Assembly: GCA_022225965.2 (NCBI GenBank)
Contig: JAKJXP020000122.1
Span: 57,014-121,013, forward strand
Direction of reading: 5' to 3'
Length of the DNA stretch: 64,000 bases
Origin: Diatrype stigma
Lineage: Eukaryota; Ascomycota; Sordariomycetes; Xylariales; Diatrypaceae
This document shows positions 12,626 through 24,341 of this stretch, in pieces. A program made the translations under genes and the position numbers. Position 1 is the stretch's first letter, and every line of letters begins with the position of its first letter. The notes beneath the pieces were generated by a model, which saw nothing but the letters and a program-made list of their open reading frames with translations, ran no database searches and was not told the DNA's origin.

Positions 12626-15584
12626 TTAATTAGTTTTGTCGCATAAATATATCTTTATATATAAATAATTCGTAAAGTCCTTTAGGCCGTATCCGGACTT
12701 ATTGGGTTTTAAAACGAATTCCGGAAAGGCCATTAAAATGCAGCGATTTTTTTCGGCCAGGTTAAAACAATAAAGGCGCTTTTCGATAATTTCTTAAAAC
12801 TGGATGTAAATTTTTAAGTCATTATCGGTTATAAACTTAAAATAATAATTCTTGTAATAAGGCAGATTATCGTTTATTATTTGCTAAACCTTATTATGTA
12901 ATTCTTTTTTTGGGCCGTATTTTAATTAAGAATCGTTATTATTATTATCGTTAATACCGTTATTAGCCTTAGGCGTATTTACGATATTAATACGCTTTTA
13001 GATTTTATCCGTATTTTTATTTCTTATTTTAAAAGCTTTGTTAATTTAAAACCGGTTATTAATACGTAATGCCGATTTGGTTTATTTTTCGGACTTTTCG
13101 GCTATTAGGAAATCCGATCGACGTTTTTATCGGCAATAAATCGGGCGTTCGTCGAAAAAGGACGCAATATTATCGAAACGAATCCTATTAATGCTACATA
13201 ATGCGGTAATCTTAAAAGAAAATTTACGGAAGGGTTTTATATTAATCCAATTAAATATACGGGCATTTATGGCTTAAATAATTCTTTTAATAATGCATTA
13301 TTTATTGGAATAATTTAATATAAATAACGTTATGCATAATTTTAAAAACAATAAAATACGAACTTTATTTTTTAATTCTTAATTAATATAATCCGCCATT
13401 TCGGCTAATACTTTAATTTGCGTTATTTAGGCCTTTAATTCGAATTCTTTAACTTAATTCCAGTCGTATTTATACATTCGAAACGTTCGGATTATTACTA
13501 ACTGCTTTATACCAAAACGGACCTTAAAGTAATCCCGTAATATATCCAATAATTATTTATTACGAATTATTTAACGCTTTTCGTAAATAAATTCGATTAT
13601 TTATTAATTCGTAGCTTCGTTTTTAAAGCAAAAATGAAAATTAAATAAAATCTTTTTAATAATTTCGAAATTCTTAAATGCTTAAGTTTCGAATTTTTTT
13701 AGTTACGAAATATAATTAAACCATATTACCGATCCGTTAAAACCAATAATCGAAATAAATTCCAGGCGTTTTCGGTAATTTTAAAAATCGAAAAATCCAA
13801 AATTTTTAACGCGGAATTTCCAGGTTTCCGTATTACTGCTTATACGTTTAATTAAGGCCTTTAATAATCGAATAATCCATTTGAAACCGTTGGAAACGTC
13901 CGTATTTATAAGGCGGCTTCGATATTTCGGTCGTTTTAAAATTTAAATAGCCTGTTTTAATGCGTCCCATGGCTATTAAAACCGGAAAAACAATTAATCG
14001 TCTTTAAAATTTCCCAAACGCAATACGAATTATTAAATATATACCGATGGCTAGCTATTAAAAGGTATTTCGTTTCGTTATAATAAATATTTCCGCAATA
14101 ACGCTCCGTTTCGTATACGCACTTAAAGATTTCGCTTAACATTATTAATAACATAATAATTATTAAAAAATTCCGCTTACGTTTAAGCATTAAATGGCTT
14201 TCCATAAAAATATTCCTTATATCGTTATAATGCATTATCCGGCGTATATAATCCAAATGGCCCTATATAAAATTGTTTTTCCAAATAACGTAATTCGTTA
14301 GCGAAATAATCGGTCTTTTTAATAACGGACGGTTATTAATAATGCTAAAAATCGATATTCTTTTCGTAACGACGATTCTTTTTAATAAAAATATTTTTTC
14401 TTATAGTTTCCATAAATATCCTAAATTATTTAAATTATTTCTCAAAATAATGCTTTATTTTAAACTCTTTTTTGTTATTAAAATAAAATTAATTTGCTAA
14501 TATAATAAAGGCATAACTAAATTATTTTCGTTCGGACATAATAAAGTTAAGCATAATTATTAATCCCTTAAAACTTTTCCGTACCGTTTCCGATATCGGC
14601 TGCTCCAAATTCTAGGCGAACGACATTCGTCGGGAAATTCCGTATCGATTTATATGCGCAAAAATTTTTAGCTTCGAATCGTCCGGTTAAAATAAATCCA
14701 TTAAATTTATTTAGCCTTTTTAAATAATTAAATTTCCTATCGAAAAGTCCTTAAATATTGGCGAATTATTCTTTTTTGCGATAATAACGGACGTATTATA
14801 TAAAAGGAATTTTAAAATAACTAACGATTTTTAAAAGGTAACCCTTTTTTTTTAGGAATTAATTTTATTAAAAGAACCGTTAATCCTTTCGCATTAGCTA
14901 TGCGTTCCAAAAAAAAAATCCTTTCGAACGTTTAAACTTTTTAATTAGCAAAAATTCCGCTTTAATAATGTTATTCGTTAAAAAATCTAGTAACTTTTTT
15001 TATTAACGTAGCAATATTGGAAAGTTTTAAAGCCTTCGGATTTCTTTTTTAATACTTTTTTACGAAATTATAAAAACCGCCGGTTCCGATATCGGCTATA
15101 TAATTATATTTAGTCCTTTATCGTATACCGTTTTTATTTATCGCATGGTTTTCTTAATTCGTATTAAAAAAATAAACTAAGGTTTCGAAAAATCCTAAGC
15201 GTTTATTAAACTTATAATCGTAAGCCATAAATTAATAAATTCGAACTCCTATATTGCTAATAATTAAAGCCAATTTTCGTATAAAGCAAAAAACGCCTTT
15301 TTTTTATTTATAAAACGCGTTATAACAAATTACCAAAAAGGCTTTATAAAAAGCCATAAACAATGTTACGTTTTTATTCGTAAATTCGTTATTTAATTTA
15401 AATAACTTTTTTAAGGTAATTAGGATTTTATTTATTTAAGCCGGTATTTAATTAATTTGCTTTAAAACAATTCGGGCCTTTTAATTTTTTTTATTTATTA
15501 TAAGGTTTAAAGGGATTTACGTTTTTAACGGTTACGCGTCGTTTTCGAAATTTAATAAATTATAAACAATTAGTACTGGATTTT

Positions 15585-15601
15585 AACCAAAAATGCTACC
15601 A
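15585..15601 (-). other. Candidate primer-binding site
   Basis: On the minus strand, two bases inside the right LTR, the sequence begins tggtagcattttt. Primer-binding sites of LTR elements start with TGG, the complement of the tRNA CCA end, at this distance from the 5' LTR. This supports the minus orientation. The tRNA cannot be named, because RIP may have altered the site. Confidence 0.5.
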
Positions 15602-15603
15602 TA

Positions 15604-15863
15604 TATTATGAACGTTCCGGACTTCCTGCTTTTAACTAGAAATGCCGGCGGCGTCGATAATGTCGACTATATATAAGGACATAGCACCGCTATGCAATAT
15701 TTAGTACTACTTATTACCAATATAAGGATAAAGTTATAAAATAATAAAAGCATAAATTGCTATAAAATACTAGGAATTCCAAGAACTTTTATATAGTTCT
15801 TAGCAGTACTAAGTAAAGATATATAATACTAAGTAATCCTAGGAACTACTGTACTACGTAACA
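15604..15863 (-). repeat. 5' LTR (right copy)
   Basis: The 260-bp partner of 4850-5109, less mutated, ending gtaaca immediately before the second atcgg duplication. In the minus orientation it would hold the element's promoter. The tract gccggcggcgtcgat is shared unchanged with the other LTR, showing that CpG-rich stretches survived. Confidence 0.88.
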
Positions 15864-15868
15864 ATCGG
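15864..15868. repeat. Target-site duplication, right copy (atcgg)
   Basis: Exact partner of 4845-4849, directly following the right LTR. Confidence 0.85.
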
Positions 15869-17500
15869 GCTATAATTTTAAAATATCCGGCGGCATAATT
15901 AAGGATAAAGCAAAATTAATAATCGGAAAAAAATATTTTATCGTATTATTATCGTAATCTTATAAATATTAAGTTAATAATTAATTATTTAAAATTATAA
16001 ATATATATACGTACGTCCGTAAATAACGTAAAAGGGCTTATTAAAATATTAAAATGCTTTTGCATTTTAATTAATAAAAATAAATTACTTATGGATATTA
16101 TATTAATATTAATTCATAATTATTATATTAATTAAAATATAATTAATTAAAATGTAATTAAAGATATAATGAAATATTTTATCCAGTAATATTAATATTA
16201 TCATTTTCTTGCATTTTTTAAATATGGGCAATATAACTTTATATAGCTATGTTTAAATATTACTAAATTACTTAAAATATCGAATATAAAATATTTATTA
16301 GGTTAATTATTTAAATAATTAATTAGGTTAATTATTTAATTATTTAACGACAACGATTCCAATATTTTAATGACTTAATAATATTTTATAAATAATTATT
16401 ATAATAATAATATTAATTAATATTAAATAAGGCATATAAAAATAATTATATAACTTATAATTTTAATAACGACAGGAATTAATTAATATACGATGTTATT
16501 AAAATATTTACTTAACGATAAAATGCAATAAAATTATATAAATCGTTATTATATTAAGTATTATTAATATAATAAAGCATAATAAAAAGATTTTAAAAAA
16601 CGTATTCGTAAATAACGGTATTATAATATAAACGATTAAATAAATTCAATTAGCAATATTAAAAATACGTTATAGCACTAAATAATAAAATAAAAATTAA
16701 TAAGGCTTAATAATAATAGCAATAATAAAAAGTAATTAATTAATTTTAAGAATTATATTTGGATATAAAATTTATACGTTAACTTATTTAAATAATCGTA
16801 ATTAAATGCTTTAAATAAAAGATTAACGTTTATTTCGAATTGGCATCCGTTTATGTAATAATATTGCGCTTAAATATAAAAAGCTTTAGAATATTAAAAA
16901 GGCTAGCAGAAAATATTTATATAATAAAAAATTAAAATAGTGCTAAATCGCGAATATTTAATCGCAAATATATAATCGTAAAAATTCGGTCGCAAATATT
17001 CGGTCGTAATAAAAAAACAATTAAAAAAAATTAAAAACAAAGAAATTAAAAATAACAAAAAGTTATAATAATAATAACATATAATAAAAGCAATAAAAAT
17101 TAAAAATAATAATAATAGCAATAAATAAAAATAGCAAAAATAATAATAAATACTAATAATAAAAAGGTAATAATAAAAAAACGACAACAAAAAAAAGGCC
17201 ATAATAACAAAAATATGGCTAAAATAATGGAAATTATAACGAAAGCAGCAAAAAATATAACTGTAATAATAAAAGTTTAAAACCTATAAATAATAACAGC
17301 AGCTAAAAATAATAGCAATAGTAATAAAAAATTACGGCATTAATACGTAAAATTAAAGTTAATAATTAATAGCAACAAAAAAAACCATAAGAAATAATAA
17401 ATATGGATTAATAGCTAATTATTTTAAGCATAAAGCGAATTAATAACCAGTTACTTTAAAAAGGCATAACCCGTTATTTTAAAAGAATACGGGCCGCTAT
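15869..17500. repeat. AT-rich RIPed flank with A/TAA-rich low-complexity tract
   Basis: The same RIP-like composition continues beyond the LTR element. Between about 16.9 and 17.35 kb the plus strand is dominated by runs of taa, aat and tag, which would fit a glutamine-rich (CAA/CAG) stretch converted to stops, or simply an AAT microsatellite. No intact reading frame is present. Composition changes sharply to that of normal genic DNA at about 17.48-17.52 kb. Confidence 0.7.
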
Positions 17501-17753
17501 GCGCATATTAAGTTACTTTCCTATTTGGAACAGGCGATTCCACCCAATTCCCATAGAAAAAAAAGCGATACAATAACCCTTCGTTTTATTACGGTATAAG
17601 CAAGCTTATGACTTACGTTAATACTTGGGCAATCATGCCGAAGCTGTTCACCTCCGACCACAACGCCTTCCGAAGAGCAGTAAAGCCATTGATACCTAGT
17701 CATTATGTTGGCAGCTGCATACATTGACAAGAGCTACCCAAGTAACAGCTCCA

Positions 17754-17852
17754 ATGAGCTCTAGCATTCATCTACTGGTCGAGAACGTCAGGATACAGCT
17801 GTTCCTAGACTGCATAGAAGATCGTATCACCAAGACACCAAACCCTAGGTAG
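17754..17852 (+). pseudogene. Short coding-like fragment, unknown
   Basis: A 32-residue ATG frame containing LLVENVRIQLFLDCIEDRIT. The amphipathic, mixed-charge composition looks more like protein than chance. After its stop, the same frame continues with another readable stretch (ANAHAIHPLVQRARIYKLAN) up to a stop near the next fragment. It may be the debris of a gene broken at the edge of the AT-rich block. Family not recognised. Confidence 0.2.
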
Positions 17853-17985
17853 GGCGCCAATGCCCATGCCATACACCCGCTGGTGCAAAGGGCTAGAATC
17901 TACAAGTTGGCCAACTTGCAGGCTATCAAGGTATTCAGACCGTAACAGCCGGACCGATCCTTTTCTGTGGCTCCTATAACCGGAC

Positions 17986-18135
17986 ATGGAGAATCCGCCG
18001 GATGTCAAGAAAAAAAAGGTCACTTTCGCAGATGAAGATGTCCAAGGCGACTGCAATTGGCCTATTCAACCGCGTGCTATTGCAGATCTGATCACAAGTG
18101 ATGTCGGTACTATAAGGGATGAAAGAATGCCATAA
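17986..18135 (+). pseudogene. Small ORF or gene fragment, 49 aa, unknown
   Basis: An ATG frame beginning MENPPDVKKKKVTFADED and ending in DERMP, preceded by an in-frame stop. It combines a lysine run with acidic residues and has no membrane segment or signal peptide. It could be the last exon of a degraded gene continuing from 17754-17852, or a chance frame. I do not recognise it. Confidence 0.2.
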
Positions 18136-18192
18136 TCATTATGGTAGATAACAGAGACAAGAGGCGGTACATCAAACTTCGAAATACCCTAG

Positions 18193-18273
18193 AATCCGAA
18201 TAATCTTACATGTGGGTTGCTTATTACGCAACGACTGTGTATTAATCATATGGAGCTATGGATTATTCGGATT
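18193..18273. repeat. Inverted repeat, 13-bp arms (MITE-like)
   Basis: aatccgaataatc at 18193-18205 is matched by its exact reverse complement at 18261-18273, with about 55 bp between, including a smaller hairpin gttgc...gcaac. TA dinucleotides flank both sides, so a tiny foldback or MITE is possible. A third copy of the 13-mer lies at 22184-22196 on the other side of the aconitase gene. Confidence 0.45.
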
Positions 18274-18470
18274 ATGACTTTTTACTACCTTGAAATTTGG
18301 CGACAACACCTGAACGATATCACTTAACATCCAACCATCGCCCCCTTTTCACGTTGATCATAGTAAGCAAGGTTGTTAAGAAATATTGGAACTATGAGAA
18401 TTCATATGTATAAATGCCGGAGCTATCTTTCTCTTCCCCTCTCCCACTCCCTGTCGTTCTCGGGGGCGCG

Positions 18471-18494
18471 CTCTCTCTCTCTCTCTCTCTCTCT
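18471..18494. repeat. CT microsatellite
   Basis: About twelve CT dinucleotides in a pyrimidine-rich stretch, roughly 260 bp downstream of the aconitase stop codon. Confidence 0.85.
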
Positions 18495-18754
18495 CATCTA
18501 GATATCTTTCGTAACACTTCAATTTGTACAGTACAGAAAGCAGTTGAAAGCACCTAGGTAACGTTCCAGTGCGGGATGGAATCTACTCCGTATGGCAAAA
18601 AAAGCATGACATCCCAAACCCTACCTAGACCCTATAACCCCCAATTCTAGTAAGAGACCTCCCCACAATGCGCGTGGCATGCATATGCAGCTCATGATGC
18701 AGCTATTCCTCTCCTAGGGTATCCTGTTCTTATCACTCATCGACCCCCATCTCT

Positions 18755-21434
18755 TCATTGCTTAGCCGTCTTGGCCATCGTGTTCAGCGCGCTTCCGTTC
18801 TTAAACCATTCGATCTGCGGCTCGTTGAATGTGTGGTTCAGCTTAACCTCGTAGGGTGAACCATCCTGGGGGTGTACCGTCATCGTCAACGGCTTGCCAA
18901 CGGCCAGTTCCGTGCACGCGAGGTCAATCTAGATATCCCAGGTTAGCCAAATTATTTTAGGACTTAGCACGGCTCGTCTTTAGTATCACTTACTCGGTCA
19001 TCGGGCTTAATCTTGTCGTAATCGGCGGGGTCGGCGAAGGTAAGAGGAAGCATACCCTGCTTCTTCAGGTTGGTCTCGTGGATACGGGCGAAGCTTCGGG
19101 TGATGATAGCAAGACCACCAAGATGTCGGGGCTCGAGAGCGGCGTGCTCTCGGGAGCTGCCCTCTCCGTAGTTCCAGTCACCGATCACAACCCACTTGAT
19201 GCCCTTAGCCTTGTAGTCACGAGCGACAGCCGGGACGGCGTCCCACTCGCCCGTCGTCGCGTTCTTGACCTTGTTGGCCTGCTCGTTGGCCTCGTTGATG
19301 GCACCGATCAACATGTTGTTCGAGATGTTGTCCAGATGTCCACGGTACTTGAGCCAAGGACCAGCCATGGAGATGTGGTCAGTGGTCGTCTTGCCCTTGG
19401 CCTTGATCAAGATGGGCATGTCCTTGGCATCCTTGCCATCCCAGGCATTGAATGGCGACAGGATCTGGAGGCGGTCGGAGCTGGGCGAGACCTGGACGTT
19501 CACGGTGGAACGATCGGCCGGAGGCGCTTGGTAGGTATTCTCGCCAGCATCGAAACCTCGAGTGGGGAGGGTATCACCAGTAGGGGGGGAAAGGAGGAAC
19601 TCCTTGCCGTCACTGCCCTTGAGCTTGTCGGTTAACGGGTTGAAGTGGAGGCTACCAGCAATCGTCATGGCGACAACCAGGTCAGGCGACGTAACGAATG
19701 AGTGGGTAGCAGGGTTGCCATCGTTTCGTCCAGTGAAGTTACGGTTGTACGAGGAGATGATCGAGTTCGCCTCGCCCTTCTTAACATCTTTGCGATCCCA
19801 TTGGCCAATGCAAGGGCCGCAAGCGTTAGCCAAGACCATACCACCGAATTCCTCGAAAGTCTGAAGCTGTCCATCGCGAGCAATGGTGGCACGGACCTGC
19901 TCGGAACCAGGGGTGACAGCGAAGGCAGCCTTCGCCTTGAGACCGTGGTCGAGAGCATCACGGGCGATGGCAGCAGCGCGGGACATATCCTCATACGAAG
20001 AGTTCGTGCAAGATCCGATCAGGCCGACCTTGAGCTCCTCAGGCCAATTGTTGGCCTTGACAGCCTCGCTGAACTTGGAGATGGGCGTAGCCAGATCGGG
20101 GGTGAAAGGGCCGTTGATATGGGGTTCGAGCTCGGACAGGTTGATCTCGATCAGCTGATCGTATTCCGCACCCTCGTCTGCGCGGAGCTCCTTGGCGTAC
20201 GTGCGTGCGAAGTCACCGATATCTTTCCGCTTCGTGGCATTGAGGTAGTCATACATGCGGTCGTTGAAGGGGAACACCGTGGTGGTGGCGCCGATTTCAG
20301 CCTGAGTAAGTAAACCCTCGTTAGTCCACCAAACTTCATCAAAATTTTCTGAAAAAATCACGATCTCTAGAACACAACAAGGAGAATGATTACTCACGCC
20401 CATATTTGCTGCAGTGGCCATGCCCGTAGAAGAGATGGTGTTGGTACCAGGGCCGAAATACTCGACGATGGCGCCGGTGCCTCCCTTGACGGTGAGGATT
20501 CCGGCGAGCTTGAGAATAATATCTATTATGGTGGTTAGCTCCTTCCTCGGAATTTCGTAGATACTGTGAGGGAAGGTACATACCCTTAGGCGCAGTCCAG
20601 CCAGACAGCTGGCCAGTAAGCTTGACACCAATAACCTTAGGGGCCTTGAGCTCCCAGGGGAGGTTGGCCATAACATCGACAGCATCGGCACCACCAACAC
20701 CGATGGCGCACATACCCAGACCACCAGCGTTGGGGGTGTGGGAGTCAGTACCGATAAGAAGACCGCCGGGGAAAGCGTAGTTCTCGAGAAGGATCTGGTG
20801 GATGATACCAGAGCCGGGTCTCCAGAAACCGATGTTGTACTTGGCGCACGAGGACGAAAGGAAGTTGTAGACCTCCTTGTTGATATCAACAGCGCGCGCA
20901 AGATCCTTGGGGCCGCCAATCTGGGCCTCGATCAGATGGTCACAGTGGACGGTGGTGGGGTTAGCCACGGAGGGCATGCCGGCAGACATAAACTGCAGGA
21001 TGGCCATCTGGGCGGTGGCATCCTGGCAAGCAACACGGTCAGGTCGCAGTCTGAGGTAAGAAGTACCCCGCTGGATGTCCTGGCCGTGCGGGTCGTCGAG
21101 ATGCGAGTACAGAATCTTCTCGGCATAGGTCAGAGGTCGGTTGAGACGGCCGCGGACGATGGCCAGGTTCTCAGACATCTTCTTGTAGTTGATGAAGTTG
21201 CCCTCTTCCAAGTTGTTTTGCTTCACCTGTGATTTTGCGGGAAATATCAGTAAACGCTCGTCCGTAGCCATGCAAGCTGAGCTGGAGAGCAGACGGCAGC
21301 CACGAGGGACAGGGATCGCTTACCTTCCTGTCTAAAGGCGAATCAGCGACAGATGCCATGCACCTGCGCAGGCCCATGTTGGCCGTAACCCGCGAACGGG
21401 CAACATTGCCCAGGACCTGACGAGTAGCCAACAT
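18755..21434 (-). CDS. aco1: Aconitate hydratase, mitochondrial
   Basis: Interconverts citrate and isocitrate through cis-aconitate in the mitochondrial TCA cycle. Five exons splice cleanly on the minus strand: 21434-21324, 21226-20584, 20522-20398, 20301-18994 and 18928-18755, giving 786 residues, normal for the family. All introns are GT-AG. The first 30 or so residues ([20 protein letters not shown]) are rich in arginine and lack acids, a typical matrix-targeting sequence. The substrate loop [12 protein letters not shown] lies near residues 195-206. The three cysteines that hold the 4Fe-4S cluster are Cys391 in GSCTNSS and Cys454/Cys457 in [10 protein letters not shown]. The C-terminal swivel domain has [20 protein letters not shown]. 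The start is the first ATG, giving the presequence. Nothing suggests damage although it lies only about 1.2 kb from the RIPed block. Large antisense frames across it are codon-bias shadows. Confidence 0.97.
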
Positions 21435-24341
21435 AGCGACAACCGCGGGTCCTGAGTCGGACTAGTAGTGTGAGGAATTAAGTGCCCGTGGTAAATGGAG
21501 GGGCCGAACCAGGTCAGAAAGGGAGGCAATCCCCAGAGCAATTGAGTTGGCTAGACAGTGTCCTGATGCCAGGGGCGGGATCTTCAATTAACGACGACAC
21601 GAGACGAGAGTCCTCTAGGGGGGTATTTAGGAGGAAGGGTTCATCACCACCGACGAACAGACGGAAGACAGGAAGAAAAAGGTGTGTGTGTCTGGTTAAA
21701 AGAAGGGAAAGGTGGAGAGTTTTGTTGCTTGCGATAAAAACGAGACGAGATATGGAGCCAATGCGACTTGCCAGGTACTGCATTACCACTCGCCCCCTCC
21801 ACCGGCGCTCACTGGCGCCCACTGTACAATAGGTAGTATAGGTAGTAGGGACTGGAAGCTGCCGCCAGCCCGCGCTGGGTTGGCTGGCAAGGGCTGGCAT
21901 GGGCTTGTACGGGTTGGTTGCATGGCCTTGTATGGGTATCTGCCACTACTATCAGGGTCTTGGGGTACTTCGGCTAACAAGAGCAGGTACCTCGACTATG
22001 GCCCGGCTGAACGGACGAATCAGAGCTGGCCCGATTACTCCCACCAAGATATGACCTCACAGAGCAGAACTCGGGCCACCCGGTTCAGCGATTTCTACCA
22101 TCTCTCAGTACTACCTGTAGTAAGAGCTTCGTCATTGGATTTGTCTGCTTTGGTCAGGATCTGGTCTAGAATATCGCATATGCAATCCGAATAATCATAT
22201 ATTTCAGCAGCTTATTCCAGAAACCCTGTTGATTATTACTTGCTGGGCATGCATTAATCGGATCCAAAGCTTTGGATATGACATAACAAGTTGGCAACAC
22301 CTTCCATACGTTACTAGCAATATCTCGATTTAAACCCAGCAAATTAACTGTGGTTGTTTCTAAGTAAAACCTGTCAAGGTGCGGTTGAGCTAATCCTACT
22401 TTGATGCTTTTCTGGGAAACTACTACGAGATCCAATCCCATCCCCTTTCACATGGGACGAAAACGGCTGTAACATCAAAGATTGAGACCGAATTCTCACG
22501 ATAGTGGTTGTATAATGAGCAAGATGCATAGTAGGTCCACATACAGAGAGTCTCTTCGAGATTAACCTGGGTTAGCTTGAAGCAGCCAGGATATTACATA
22601 AAAGCTCGGAACATAATCACCCTTAACGAAGTCTCTGCCACCTAACATAGTACTACTCCGGCTAGCATTCTGCGTAGAGAATCGCCAAAGTCATATCGCC
22701 TTCCTTTCTGAAGCTCTTAAGTGGAGTTTAATTCAACCAATATGCTCTGTATGGCGTAGCTTAGTCCTGTTGTTTTGGGACGTACTATCAAAGATCTGGT
22801 GAAGTTACATGGCGATGAGAGGCGAATAGCTACCCGATTGTACGTAGTGCCGGCATACTAAAGAGGACACCACGGCTTAAAAGTCCCGCATATGTAATCG
22901 ATTTTTTTCTGGGCTATCCGCGGCACGTCGAATCAGCTTGCACTTGGAGGTCAGCCTCATGGGAGAACTAGGGGATAAGCTGCAAACGTTGTGTCACAGT
23001 GATGTATTTAGGTAAATTGATCGACCTGCGTGCCTATAACAACGATCGAGACATAAACAAAAAACATACCAGCATGATCACTCTGTATACCTCTATAAGT
23101 TAAATCCACCTTTGCCTCAGGTAACTGCACGAAATCAACGATGCATGCAAGAAATAATGATAAGTTACTTGACGAGGCCCGCGTCCCCGTCGCCGCGAGC
23201 CAGAAGTACCTCGCCATGCTTCCGCAAGTACCCTTCGGCACGCTGACGTGCCAACTCGGCATCATGGCGGTTTTGGAAGCGTCTGGGCAAAATTTTGCTG
23301 TGTCTCCAGACCAGCTTTTTGTGGGTCAGCTTTGCTGAACCAGGAAGAACTTAAGAAGCCAGATCGGAAACGGGTTCCATATTTCGATTTGCCTCGGCGC
23401 CTCGCGCCTTGGATTGTGCTAACCTGAACGGCATAGTTATTACCAACCGATAGGGCGAAGCCCAACTTCTCTAATCCCGTCTGCCCGTGAAGGACTTCAC
23501 CTTCGTGGGCACTTATACCTATAGATAGTTTGTATAGCTGTGGTCTTCGGCCCATTGCTCTTGATGAAGTCCAATGGTAATAAAGCCTCAAGCGTCGACG
23601 GAGAGAGGCATTGGTGTTTCAACTCTGCAATGGGTACATGCCTAGTGGCCTGCTGGGTCCTGCATCCGGGGAAAAGGGATTTGGCGATGGAATGCCCAAT
23701 GCCGCCAACCCGCCAGCCAACCCACAAAAGATATCCGTAGCGCCTTCAGGGCTCGGAGCTCTCGGAGCTTCTCCTCGGATCAAAAAGTAACGCCGGGTTA
23801 ATCCGGACAGGAAGTCCATTCAAGGTTCCCCGTCATTGCCTGCCCAGGACAGGAGTCCGACAGCCTTGACAGCCTTGAGACGACGGGATGAATCCCATAG
23901 GTAGACTACCTATATAAGAGGCATGTGTAGGTCGACGATGCTTATCCAATTGAAAGTGTCCTAAAGGTTTATCCCACCTCTAGTGCGAATCAACGACATG
24001 GGCGACAAGATGCCTAAGAAAAAGCATGTGAAATGGATACTCGACCCTTAAGTCACCGTGCACGGTCCAGTAGTAGAGGCTTACATAGTAGGCGATTAGA
24101 TTAGATAAACTATTCCTGAACCCCACCAAAATTTCTCTAGCCTCGAAATCCAACACTTCGTATCTGACGCCGTGCCATTGCGATATGAGATCGATACGCC
24201 GTACGTACACTATCGCCAGTTGAACCCGCCGACATCGAAGTTAAGGAAGTATACATATTCGACCTGACAGTATCGATATAATCTGGATTCTACTTCTTCG
24301 GCAAGATCATATCTACAGCCTAAAAATAGGAAATCAACAAG
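21435..24341. other. Intergenic region, aconitase to bud20
   Basis: The first few hundred bases upstream of aco1 are probably its divergent promoter and leader. Beyond that I see no gene. Two minus-strand stretches look faintly coding: a 91-codon ATG frame at 22166-22441 with no recognised domain, and an arginine-rich fragment at about 23180-23360. A third copy of the 13-mer found in the 18.2-kb inverted repeat is at 22184-22196. The region may hold eroded genes. Confidence 0.5.
23180..23360 (-). pseudogene. Coding-like fragment, unknown
   Basis: On the minus strand a GC-rich frame without ATG includes KLVWRHSKILPRRFQNRHDA and then AELARQRAEGYLRKHGEVLL before a stop near 23180. Codon use is G/C-ended, unlike the surrounding DNA. 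A stop lies just upstream, but a candidate 3' splice site (ttcag) precedes it, so it could be a last exon or a remnant. I do not recognise the family. Confidence 0.25.

Larger units (their letters stand above)
4850..15863 (-). mobile_element. Complete but dead Ty3/gypsy-type LTR retrotransposon (RIPed)
   Basis: An 11-kb element bounded by two 260-bp LTRs and a perfect 5-bp duplication. The minus orientation is supported by a candidate primer-binding site beside the right LTR, a purine tract beside the left LTR, and protein relics read on the minus strand: retropepsin (about 12.3-12.6 kb), reverse transcriptase (about 10.5-10.6 kb) and the integrase C-terminal GPF/Y-like module (about 7.84-7.98 kb). 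The order PR-RT-INT is that of Ty3/gypsy (Metaviridae), not Ty1/copia. All frames are broken by stops and the composition is RIP-like, so it cannot be active. It carries a younger nested insertion at 8560-8955. The 2.7 kb between the integrase and the 3' LTR, and most of 12.7-15.6 kb where Gag is expected, remain unassigned. Confidence 0.88.
17501..18754. other. Border region between AT isochore and aconitase gene
   Basis: GC content is normal here but no complete gene is recognised. It holds two short protein-like ATG frames on the plus strand (17754-17852 and 17986-18135), a hairpin with 13-bp arms at 18193-18273, and a CT microsatellite. The last few hundred bases are probably the 3' untranslated region of the minus-strand aconitase gene. 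Confidence 0.5.

Noticed and set aside
16903..17202. 99-codon minus-strand frame rich in Y, F, I and L
   Set aside because: A direct translation of AAT/TAA low-complexity repeats in RIPed DNA.
19078..21232. Several 60-200 codon plus-strand frames across the aconitase gene
   Set aside because: All are antisense shadows of conserved aconitase exons.
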